DNA from: Pseudomonadota bacterium
GTDB taxonomy: Bacteria; Pseudomonadota; Gammaproteobacteria; Burkholderiales; Burkholderiaceae
Direction: 5' to 3'
Length of the DNA stretch: 10,297 nucleotides
NCBI GenBank assembly: GCA_021783435.1
Contig: JAJXUC010000136.1
Coordinates: 1 to 10,297 of the forward strand
Shown here: piece by piece, positions 1 to 5,448 of the stretch
Layout of the letters: each line of letters starts with the position of its first letter
Numbering within the stretch: the first letter of the stretch is position 1
Notes under the pieces: model-generated
What the model saw: the letters and a program-made list of their open reading frames with translations, nothing else
Database searches by the model: none
What the model was told of the DNA's origin: nothing
Translations under genes and position numbers: made by a program

Positions 1-265
1 TCTGCTCGACCTTCCTTGTGACGTCGGCTTTCTGCAACCATTGTTCAGATTCGACATAGGCCGCAAAGGCGTCTTTGACGGTCTTGTTTGGCTGCACAAG
101 GACGACTGCGGAGGCTCTCCACTTGCCTTGTCGCATACGACTTTCCGTAGCCTGGGCCCAGCGCTCGGCTACATCAATGTTGTCAAAAACCTGTGTTGCC
201 TTGAGCGCCTTAGCGCGCGCGAAGGCCCGGAACCTGCCGCTGGGGAGTTGGACAACGGACGCCAT
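1..265 (-). CDS. Tyrosine recombinase / phage-type integrase, N-terminal fragment (open at left edge)
   Basis: The frame runs from ATG at 265-263 to the window edge without a stop, giving 88 residues of the N-terminus. It starts MASVVQLPSGRFRAFARAKA. The order of parts fits a phage-type integrase: a short basic segment with G-R-F-R-A, then K-A-T-Q-V-F-D, a helix with A-E-R-W-A and E-S-R-M-R-Q-G-K-W-R (about residues 33-52), and T-V-K-D-A-F-A-A-Y (from about residue 65), where the core-binding domain usually begins. The catalytic domain (R-H-R-Y) lies outside the window, so the identification rests on the N-terminal pattern and on the position next to a tRNA 3' end. There is no clear Shine-Dalgarno sequence. 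A TTG at 277-275 is a possible alternative start, and a stop lies just upstream of it (286-284). The gene reads away from the tRNA and its leader overlaps the repeat cluster, so an integrase binding there could repress its own gene. Confidence 0.72.
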   Translation of the reverse strand, partial: MASVVQLPSGRFRAFARAKALKATQVFDNIDVAERWAQATESRMRQGKWRASAVVLVQPNKTVKDAFAAYVESEQWLQKADVTRKVEQ

Positions 266-276
266 GGCTGCTTGCA

Positions 277-320
277 AATTTGCTCACGTTTGCTCACGTC
301 GAGGGTGACGTGAGCAAATT
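277..320. repeat. Cluster of direct and inverted repeats upstream of the integrase gene
   Basis: The 10-mer TTGCTCACGT occurs twice in tandem (280-289 and 290-299). Its complement ACGTGAGCAA follows at 308-317. Positions 289-300 and 307-318 form a perfect 12-bp inverted repeat around the 6-nt spacer GAGGGT, and 277-289 pairs equally well with 308-320 over 13 bp. Three copies of one short word between an integrase gene and the att site are what arm-type integrase sites or excisionase/regulator sites look like. Alternatively, the structure is a hairpin in the integrase leader RNA. The sequence shows the repeats; the roles are inference. Confidence 0.8.
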
Positions 321-388
321 GTGCAGGAAAATCTAGCAATTCGGCAAGTAGGAAAAATCAGAACATGTTGTTTTTATTAACTTATTTG

Positions 389-420
389 TGGTAGGCCGTG
401 TTGGACTTGAACCAACGACC
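389..420. other. Probable attachment site: tRNA 3' end
   Basis: The 3' part of the tRNA (acceptor strand, T arm and CCA) borders the integrase-bearing AT-rich DNA directly. This is the usual place for attB/attR of tRNA-targeting tyrosine recombinases. The core length cannot be measured because the other att copy is outside the window, so the limits given are approximate. Confidence 0.45.
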
Positions 421-465
421 AAAGGATTATGAGTCCTCTGCTCTAACCAACTGAGCTAACGGCCC
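389..465 (-). tRNA. tRNA with CAU anticodon (tRNA-Ile2 or elongator tRNA-Met)
   Basis: A complete 77-nt cloverleaf is visible on the minus strand. It has a 7-bp acceptor stem with a G1-U72 wobble, a D arm with AGTTGGTTA, an anticodon stem-loop GAGGA/CTCATAA/TCCTT, a 5-bp T stem with loop TTCAAGT, discriminator A73 and an encoded CCA. CAU can belong to initiator Met, elongator Met or Ile2 (C34 modified to lysidine by TilS). Initiator is unlikely because positions 1 and 72 can pair and the three G-C pairs at the base of the anticodon stem are absent. The acceptor has C4-G69 and C5-G68, which in E. coli favour TilS recognition of tRNA-Ile2, and the stretch around the T arm resembles E. coli ileX. 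I lean to Ile2, but automated annotation may call it Met. Confidence 0.93.
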
Positions 466-494
466 GAATTGCCGCCCAGGGCCGCAAGTTTCTC

Positions 495-500
495 ATTCTA
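495..500 (-). promoter_or_regulatory. Candidate -10 box of the tRNA promoter
   Basis: TAGAAT reads on the minus strand 29 nt upstream of the mature tRNA 5' end. It is followed by a G+C-rich discriminator region (GCGGCCC), common for stable-RNA promoters under stringent control. No good -35 hexamer lies at 16-18 nt spacing, so this is a weak call. Confidence 0.3.
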
Positions 501-530
501 AGGGACCGATGGGTACGCCTTAGCCTTGTT

Positions 531-548
531 GGTACTGGCGGTACTGGC
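531..548. repeat. Tandem 9-bp repeat
   Basis: GGTACTGGC occurs twice without a gap (531-539, 540-548), between the divergent tRNA and stress-protein genes and just upstream of the latter's promoter. It could be an operator or a chance duplication; the sequence does not distinguish these. Confidence 0.5.
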
Positions 549-559
549 GAAGAAAAACG

Positions 560-588
560 TTGAAGGTGAAGGGGCGGTTTGTCATAAT
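560..588 (+). promoter_or_regulatory. Sigma70-type promoter of the universal stress protein gene
   Basis: TTGAAG (560-565) and CATAAT (583-588) are separated by exactly 17 nt, a near-ideal sigma70 arrangement. Transcription would be expected to start around 594-596, which is the A of the ATG at 596. The mRNA would then be leaderless or nearly so, which agrees with the lack of a Shine-Dalgarno sequence before that ATG. Confidence 0.6.
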
Positions 589-595
589 CGGATAC

Positions 596-1033
596 ATGAG
601 GCCACCCCTACGTCTTCTGCTGCCAATCGATGGCTCGGTCTTTACGAAGCGAGCCTTGGATTTTGTTCTGAACCGCCTCGAGTGGTGGCGTGAAGCGCCG
701 CTGTGTGTGTTGCTGCATGTCGAATCGACCGTGGGTACAGCGCTTGCCAGATCGTATCTGTCGCGCGAGGTGCTTGACAGCTATTACGCCGAGCAAAGCG
801 AAGCAGTGCTGGCGCCAGCGAGTGAGAGTCTGCGGCGGGCAGGGTTGCAGCTGGAGGCTTATCGTCGTCATGGAGACGCGGCAGCGCAGATTGTTAAATT
901 TGCCGGCGAGCACACGGTCGATTTGATCATGATGGGATCGCACGGCCATACGGCGCTCAGCGGCATGGCGCTCGGATCGGTCACCACCAAGGTCATTGCG
1001 TCGTCCAGCATGCCCGTGTTGATCGTGCGTTGA
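596..1033 (+). CDS. Universal stress protein (UspA family)
   Basis: This 145-residue single-domain protein has the Usp fold signature. It begins with a beta strand ending in I-D-G-S (residues 11-14, the ATP-site aspartate). Near the C-terminus is the nucleotide-binding motif G-x2-G-x9-G-S (G114, G117, G127, S128), followed by the final strand MPVLIVR. This motif marks the ATP-binding class of Usp proteins, which are small cytoplasmic dimers induced by stress; the partner is unknown. I chose the ATG at 596 because the family starts only a few residues before the first strand and a promoter ends just ahead of it. A longer frame from TTG at 560 would overlap the promoter hexamers. A minor pilin gene follows after 12 nt and is probably co-transcribed. 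Confidence 0.92.
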   Translation: MRPPLRLLLPIDGSVFTKRALDFVLNRLEWWREAPLCVLLHVESTVGTALARSYLSREVLDSYYAEQSEAVLAPASESLRRAGLQLEAYRRHGDAAAQIVKFAGEHTVDLIMMGSHGHTALSGMALGSVTTKVIASSSMPVLIVR

Positions 1034-1045
1034 ACGGTCAAGCGC

Positions 1046-1585
1046 ATGCACTCGACCAAGCCATCACAGACCGGCATCACACTGGTCGAGTTGCTGGTTG
1101 TGGTGGCGCTGTTGGCGGTTTCGCTGGCGATCGCCGCCCCGGCATACCGCGTCATGATCGACACCAACCGCCTGAGCGCCGGCGTCAACGCCTTCTCGGG
1201 CAGTTTGCAACTGGCCAGGTCCGAGGCTGTACGGCGAGGCCAGCGGGTCACGCTGTGCGTCAGCGATGATGGCAAGAGCTGCAGCTCAACAGGCGGCTGG
1301 CATCGGGGCTGGATTGTGTTCCATGACCCCGATGGCAATGCCCAACGAGATTCCAGTGAGGCCTTGATCCAGGCACAGGCAGCACTGCAATTTCTCTCCA
1401 TACGTGGCAATCAGCCTGTTGCGCGTTACGTCTCTTACACCGAACATGGCTGGCCGAGACTGGTGAGTGGCGCTTTGCAGATGGGCACCCTCGCATTCTG
1501 CATGCCCGGGATCGCGGGCCACAGCCTGATTCTGTCGAGTGCAGGGCGCGCCAGGTTGAGCGGCGCGGTTTGTTCGAGCGTTTAA
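1046..1585 (+). CDS. Type IV pilin-like minor pilin, FimT/GspH family
   Basis: A 179-residue prepilin. Its short basic leader ends at Gly10, the next residues are I-T-L-V-E with the conserved Glu at mature +5, and a hydrophobic helix spans about residues 11-32. This is the class III signal cut and N-methylated by prepilin peptidase PilD. The segment ARSEAVRRGQRVTLC (57-71) and a later G-W-I-V-F-x-D-x-D-G-N (88-98) are typical of FimT/GspH minor pseudopilins. Cysteines at 71, 79, 152 and 176 could form two disulfides in the periplasm. The family helps to prime or cap type IV pili and in some species binds DNA during uptake. Here it stands alone, with no other pilin genes nearby. There is no strong Shine-Dalgarno, so translation may be coupled to the stress-protein gene 12 nt upstream. 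Confidence 0.88.
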   Translation: MHSTKPSQTGITLVELLVVVALLAVSLAIAAPAYRVMIDTNRLSAGVNAFSGSLQLARSEAVRRGQRVTLCVSDDGKSCSSTGGWHRGWIVFHDPDGNAQRDSSEALIQAQAALQFLSIRGNQPVARYVSYTEHGWPRLVSGALQMGTLAFCMPGIAGHSLILSSAGRARLSGAVCSSV

Positions 1586-1596
1586 GCGTTTCGATA

Positions 1597-1622
1597 CCAG
1601 CGCCACGGCGCTTCAGCGCTGG
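1597..1622. terminator. Possible bidirectional hairpin between convergent genes
   Basis: CCAGCGC (1597-1603) and GCGCTGG (1616-1622) form a perfect 7-bp inverted repeat. An alternative, mutually exclusive stem AGCGCC/GGCGCT lies inside it (1599-1604 with 1607-1612). It sits between the ends of the pilin gene and hrcA and overlaps the last hrcA codons. There is no T-run on either side, so factor-independent termination is doubtful. Confidence 0.3.
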
Positions 1623-2632
1623 CTGAGGGCATTGCCCACAAGCTTGGCCGTGATGTCCACGATCTGAATCATGCGGTCATAGGCCATGCGGGTCGGGCCA
1701 ACCACACCCAGGGTACCCACCACCTGACCATCGACTTCATAAGGCGAGGTGATGATGGACAGTTCCTCGAACGGCACCACGCCGTTCTCACCGCCAATGT
1801 AGATGCGCACACCCTCGGCCCGCGCCGAGATGTCGAGCAGCTTGAGCAGATGCGATTTTTGCTCGAACAAGTCGAACAGCCGGCGCAGGCTGGCGAGGTC
1901 ATTCGACAGGTCGTCGACTTTCAGCAATTGCTGCTGCCCGGAGATGACCACATGGTCTTGCTGCTCAGCCGCAGCCTGACTGCCCACGGCCACGGCGGCC
2001 TGCATCAAGGCAACGATTTCACCCCGCAGATGCTCCACTTCGCCACGCAGTTGCGCGCCGACTTGCTCGAAACTCAGGCCGCTGTAATGGGCATTGAGAT
2101 AGTTCGCCGCTTCCACCAGATGGCTCTGGGTGTAGTGCTGGTCGGACAAGATGATGCGGTTTTGCACATCACCGCTCGAATCGACCAGGATGACCAGAAT
2201 GCGCTGTTCCGAGAGGCGCAGAAACTCGATGTGGCGGAAGGCGGTATTGCGCCTCGGGCTCATCACCACGCCGACGAAATGTGACAGGTTCGAGAGCAGT
2301 TGCGCCGCTTGCACGATGACTTTCTGCGGCTCCACGGTGGCGAGTTGAGTCTTGAAGCTCTGCTCCAGTTCCTCGGCAGCCGATACGGGACGGGCCGTGA
2401 GCATGGTGTCGACGAACAGACGGTAGCCGCGCGGCGTAGGGACGCGCCCGGCCGAGGTGTGCGGACTGGTGATGAGGCCCATGTCCTCGAGGTCCGACAT
2501 CACATTGCGGATGGTTGCGGCCGACAACTCCAGCCCGGAGGCGCGCGACAAGGTGCGCGACCCCACCGGCTGGCCGTCGGCGATATAGCGCTCGATCAGG
2601 GTCTTGAGCAGGACTTGGGCACGTTGATCCAT
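1613..2632 (-). CDS. hrcA: Heat-inducible transcription repressor HrcA
   Basis: This 339-residue protein has the usual HrcA length. Residues 1-75 are the winged-helix DNA-binding domain, with [13 protein letters not shown] (37-49) and the hallmark [16 protein letters not shown] (60-75). The rest is the GAF-like and dimerisation part. HrcA represses groES-groEL and sometimes dnaK operons at the CIRCE operator and needs GroEL for folding. No complete CIRCE (TTAGCACTC-N9-GAGTGCTAA) is present near its own gene here, so autoregulation through CIRCE is not supported. The ATG at 2632 has no convincing Shine-Dalgarno, and a TAAAAT box lies about 10 nt upstream. The gene is divergent from nadK and converges on the minor pilin gene. 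Confidence 0.97.
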   Translation of the reverse strand: MDQRAQVLLKTLIERYIADGQPVGSRTLSRASGLELSAATIRNVMSDLEDMGLITSPHTSAGRVPTPRGYRLFVDTMLTARPVSAAEELEQSFKTQLATVEPQKVIVQAAQLLSNLSHFVGVVMSPRRNTAFRHIEFLRLSEQRILVILVDSSGDVQNRIILSDQHYTQSHLVEAANYLNAHYSGLSFEQVGAQLRGEVEHLRGEIVALMQAAVAVGSQAAAEQQDHVVISGQQQLLKVDDLSNDLASLRRLFDLFEQKSHLLKLLDISARAEGVRIYIGGENGVVPFEELSIITSPYEVDGQVVGTLGVVGPTRMAYDRMIQIVDITAKLVGNALSQR

Positions 2633-2641
2633 GGCACCCCG

Positions 2642-2647
2642 ATTTTA
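2642..2647 (-). promoter_or_regulatory. Candidate -10 box of hrcA
   Basis: TAAAAT on the minus strand ends 9 nt before the hrcA ATG. It would give a leader of only a few nucleotides. No -35 hexamer is evident at normal spacing, so the call is weak. No sigma32-like promoter was recognised. Confidence 0.28.
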
Positions 2648-2699
2648 GGAGCGCAGCCAGGCATGCAGCTGACATACCCTCCAGGCGCCCGCTGGGGCT

Positions 2700-2733
2700 G
2701 TGCTGTGCTGTAATTCAACCGCCAGCACAGCAC
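2700..2733. repeat. Perfect 11-bp inverted repeat in the hrcA-nadK divergent region
   Basis: GTGCTGTGCTG (2700-2710) and CAGCACAGCAC (2723-2733) are exact complements separated by 12 nt. The element sits in the 156-bp region between the divergent hrcA and nadK starts, about 70 bp upstream of hrcA and 55 bp upstream of nadK. It could be an operator for a dimeric regulator or form a hairpin in a transcript. It is not CIRCE: the arms differ in sequence and the full 9-9-9 layout is absent. Confidence 0.75.
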
Positions 2734-2750
2734 TCTGCTGTTTTGCACGA

Positions 2751-2782
2751 TTGCCACCCCTCGGCTCCCACGGCTCGATACT
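2751..2782 (+). promoter_or_regulatory. Weak candidate promoter of nadK
   Basis: TTGCCA (2751-2756) and GATACT (2777-2782) are separated by 20 nt, longer than optimal. The -10-like box ends 6 nt before the nadK ATG, so transcripts from it would be leaderless. This fits the absence of a Shine-Dalgarno sequence but remains tentative. Confidence 0.28.
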
Positions 2783-2788
2783 GCGCTC

Positions 2789-3688
2789 ATGCCCTTTTCC
2801 GCATTCCAACAGGCCATTCTGATCGGCAAGTATCAGGCCGTTGGCGTCAGCCGTACGTTGGCGGAAATGGGTGCATGGCTGTCGGAGAATGGGGTCGAAG
2901 TCATGGTCGAGCGGCAAACGGCGCAGCATGGCGATCTTCCCGGTTATGCCGAACTCAGTCTGGCAGAAGTGGGTCGCCGCGCAGCGGCTGGCGACTGGGT
3001 CGCGGTGGTGGTGGGCGGCGATGGAACCATGCTGGGCGCTGCACGCCAACTCGCGCCGTACGGCGTCCCGCTCATGGGCATCAATTCCGGCCGGCTCGGC
3101 TTCATCACCGATATCGCCGAGCCCGACTGGCGCCAGGCGCTGACGTCGATGCTGGCGGGGCATTTCGAACGCGAATATCGCGCCATGCTCACCGGTGAGA
3201 TCATGCGTGGCGGCGAGCGCATCTTCGTCGGCATCGCCATCAATGACGTGGTGGTCAACCGCAGCGGCGCCGCTGGTCTGGTCGAGTTGCGCGTGGACGT
3301 GGACGGACGGTTCATGTCCGTGCAGCGCGCCGACGGCCTCATCGTCGCCACACCAACCGGGTCCACCGCCTACGCCATGTCGGCCGGCGGGCCCATCCTG
3401 CATCCCAGCCTTCCCGGGCTGGTCCTCGTGCCCATTGCCGCGCACACCCTGTCGAATCGGCCGATCGTGCTGCCCGAGCATGTGCGCATCGACATCGAGG
3501 TGATGTCGCCGAAGGACGTGGGGGTGAATTTCGACATGCAGCACTTCGCCGATCTGCTCGGCGGCGACCGCATCAGCTTGCGCACCGCGCCCCACCGCGC
3601 CATATTCCTGCACCCGCCGGGCTGGAGCTATTTCGCCACGTTGCGCAAGAAGCTGCACTGGCATGAAATCCTCGGTGCCGAGGGCTAG
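2789..3688 (+). CDS. nadK: NAD kinase
   Basis: This 299-residue ATP-NAD kinase phosphorylates NAD to NADP in the cytoplasm. The catalytic G-G-D-G-T lies at 76-80 with Asp78. The conserved N-D pair is at 152-153, and the glycine-rich D-G-L-I-V-A-T-P-T-G-S-T-A-Y with S-A-G-G-P follows at 182-202. The C-terminal YFATLRKKLHW (281-291) is typical of proteobacterial NadK. The length is close to the roughly 292 residues of E. coli NadK. The ATG at 2789 lacks a Shine-Dalgarno sequence but fits the family start. recN follows downstream, an arrangement common in Betaproteobacteria, with hrcA divergent upstream. Confidence 0.97.
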   Translation: MPFSAFQQAILIGKYQAVGVSRTLAEMGAWLSENGVEVMVERQTAQHGDLPGYAELSLAEVGRRAAAGDWVAVVVGGDGTMLGAARQLAPYGVPLMGINSGRLGFITDIAEPDWRQALTSMLAGHFEREYRAMLTGEIMRGGERIFVGIAINDVVVNRSGAAGLVELRVDVDGRFMSVQRADGLIVATPTGSTAYAMSAGGPILHPSLPGLVLVPIAAHTLSNRPIVLPEHVRIDIEVMSPKDVGVNFDMQHFADLLGGDRISLRTAPHRAIFLHPPGWSYFATLRKKLHWHEILGAEG

Positions 3689-3774
3689 CGCATGCATTGC
3701 CGCCCCTCACGACTTTGCGCGGCCTCTGCCGTGCCCCACTGCATGGCTGCGCCCGCGGCTGGCTGATCATTTCC

Positions 3775-5448
3775 ATGCTGCGCCGTCTGTACATCCGCGA
3801 TTTCGTGCTGGTCGCCGAACTGGAACTCGAACTCGGTGCCGGCTTCACCGTACTCACGGGCGAGACCGGTGCCGGCAAGTCCATCCTGATCGACGCGCTC
3901 AAGCTGGCCCTGGGCGAGCGGGGCGATGCCTCGGTGCTGCACCCTGGCAGCAGCCGCGCCGAGATCAGCGCCGAGTTCGACGCCATTCCGGAGTTGGCCG
4001 GCTGGATGCATGAGCAAGGTTTCGAACCTCAGGACGGCGTGCTGTTGCGCCGCGTGATCGATGCCCAGGGCCGATCGCGGGGCTACATCAACGGCAGTCC
4101 CGCCACGCTCACACAGTTGCGTGCAGCCGGGGCGATGTTGGTCGACATCCACGGTCAACACGCCTGGCAGAGCCTGGCTCGCAGCGGCGCCGCGCGCGAA
4201 CTGCTCGACGCCTATGCCCTGGCGTCTGCACCCGCCCAGGATTGCGCGACAGCATGGCGCCAGTGGAAGGACCTGAGCGAGCGACTGGAGACGGCCCGTG
4301 CGGATGCCGGTCGTTTGCAAGACGATCGCGAGCAACTGGCCATGCAGCTCGCCGAGCTTGCGCGCCTCGCGCCCCTACTGCAGGAGTGGGAGCCGCTGAA
4401 TGCCGAGCACCACAGACTGGCGCATGCGGCTGAACTCATCGAGCATCTGCAGGCCGCCGAGCAACTGCTGGACGATGACGAGACCGGCGCGTCGCGCCAA
4501 CTGGCCCGCGTTCATCAGGAGTTGCATGCGGCCGGCCAAGTCGACGCCGACCTGGCCGGGCTCATCGAGCAGCTGGAATCAGCCCAGTCCTTGGTGCACG
4601 ATCTGACGCACGAGCTGGCGGCAAAGCTTCGGCAGACCGAGCTCGACCCTCGCCGCCTGGAGGAGGTGGATGCGCGGTTGTCGTCCTGGCTCGGGTTGGC
4701 ACGACGCCATCGCGTGCCGCCGGGGGAGTTGCATGCGCTGTGGCAAGGTCTGCAGGCCAAACTCGTCGAACTCGAGCAAGGCACCGATCTGCCTGCGCTG
4801 GAACGCCAAGTCGAGGCGGCCGACAAGACCTTGCGCCGGGCCGCAGCGCAACTCAGCGCGCTGCGCGCCGCCGTTGCCCCCAAGCTGGCTCGAGGCGTGC
4901 AACAGCAGATGCAAAGCCTGGGCATGAAAGGCGGCCGTTTCGAGGTGGCCTTGCACCCGCTGGAGGTGATTCGAGCCCACGGTGCCGAGGATGTGGAACT
5001 GCTCGTGGCAGGCCACCCCGGAGCTGCGTTGCGGCCGTTGGAGCGGGTCGCGTCGGGCGGCGAACTCTCGCGCATTGCCCTGGCGGTAGCCGCCATCACG
5101 TCGGCACAGCAACCCGTCGGTACGCTGATCTTCGATGAGGTGGATGCCGGGATCGGTGGCGCCGTCGCTCATACGGTCGGCCGTTTGCTCGCCGCCCTGG
5201 GCGAGAACCGCCAGGTTCTCGCCGTGACCCACCTGGCGCAGGTCGCGGCATGCGCGGGTGCGCATCTCCAGGTCAGCAAGCAGAGCGTGGGGGAGGCAAC
5301 GCGAAGCCATATGCAAAGCCTGGATGCGCCTCAGCGCGTTGGCGAAATTGCGCGCATGCTCGGGGGCGATGCAGCTTCCGCCGTCGCCCAGGCGCATGCG
5401 CGCGAACTGCTGCAAGACGCCCCGAATCCGACCCGGTTGCCAACATGA
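3775..5448 (+). CDS. recN: DNA repair protein RecN
   Basis: This 557-residue SMC-like ATPase acts in recombinational repair of double-strand breaks; E. coli RecN has about 553 residues. The Walker A G-E-T-G-A-G-K-S is at 29-36 and the RecN-typical DIHGQHAWQSL at 124-134. A long coiled coil rich in Glu, Arg and Leu spans about 160-370. The ABC signature A-S-G-G-E-L-S-R is at 426-433, Walker B L-I-F-D-E-V-D-A-G-I-G-G at 451-462 and the H-loop T-H at 485-486. I chose ATG 3775 (MLRRLYIRDF) because family members begin there; a frame opening at TTG 3697 adds 26 non-conserved residues. No SOS box was seen in the 86 bp before it. Its stop overlaps the rapZ start (ATGA), so the two are translationally coupled. 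Confidence 0.97.
   Translation: MLRRLYIRDFVLVAELELELGAGFTVLTGETGAGKSILIDALKLALGERGDASVLHPGSSRAEISAEFDAIPELAGWMHEQGFEPQDGVLLRRVIDAQGRSRGYINGSPATLTQLRAAGAMLVDIHGQHAWQSLARSGAARELLDAYALASAPAQDCATAWRQWKDLSERLETARADAGRLQDDREQLAMQLAELARLAPLLQEWEPLNAEHHRLAHAAELIEHLQAAEQLLDDDETGASRQLARVHQELHAAGQVDADLAGLIEQLESAQSLVHDLTHELAAKLRQTELDPRRLEEVDARLSSWLGLARRHRVPPGELHALWQGLQAKLVELEQGTDLPALERQVEAADKTLRRAAAQLSALRAAVAPKLARGVQQQMQSLGMKGGRFEVALHPLEVIRAHGAEDVELLVAGHPGAALRPLERVASGGELSRIALAVAAITSAQQPVGTLIFDEVDAGIGGAVAHTVGRLLAALGENRQVLAVTHLAQVAACAGAHLQVSKQSVGEATRSHMQSLDAPQRVGEIARMLGGDAASAVAQAHARELLQDAPNPTRLPT

Larger units (their letters stand above)
1..388. mobile_element. End of an element integrated at a tRNA gene
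   Basis: This is the right-hand tip of what appears to be an integrated prophage, genomic island or integrative element. Three things are visible: a partial integrase-like gene running off the left edge, a repeat cluster between that gene and a tRNA, and AT-rich DNA (about 325-388) that stops abruptly at the first base of the tRNA CCA end (389). Site-specific integration into tRNA 3' ends by tyrosine recombinases is well established, and it normally leaves the tRNA intact, as here. The element must lie to the left because the tRNA 3' end faces that way. Its type, size and cargo cannot be judged from this window, and the second att copy is not visible. Confidence 0.6.

Noticed and set aside
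41..313. Plus-strand open frame of 90 codons at the left end
   Set aside because: It lies opposite the integrase-like frame, which has a recognisable domain pattern; the plus-strand product resembles nothing and has no good ribosome binding site.
2729..2735. AGCACTC, a match to part of a CIRCE half-site near hrcA
   Set aside because: The complementary half GAGTGCT is missing at the right spacing, and the letters overlap the longer inverted repeat at 2700-2733.
2645..3697. Minus-strand open frame of 350 codons over nadK
   Set aside because: Complement of nadK, composition rich in His, Gly and Ala typical of antisense frames in GC-rich DNA, with no motif.
3697..3774. N-terminal extension of RecN from TTG 3697
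   Set aside because: The 26 added residues do not look conserved, and the family begins at the strand MLRRLYIRDF.
3689..3774. Possible SOS (LexA) box before recN
   Set aside because: No CTGT-N8-ACAG pattern was found in the 86 bp between nadK and recN.
5250..5444. Upstream extension of the RapZ frame into recN
   Set aside because: The stretch is an out-of-frame reading of the recN 3' end; ATG 5445 forms a normal ATGA overlap and fits the family start.
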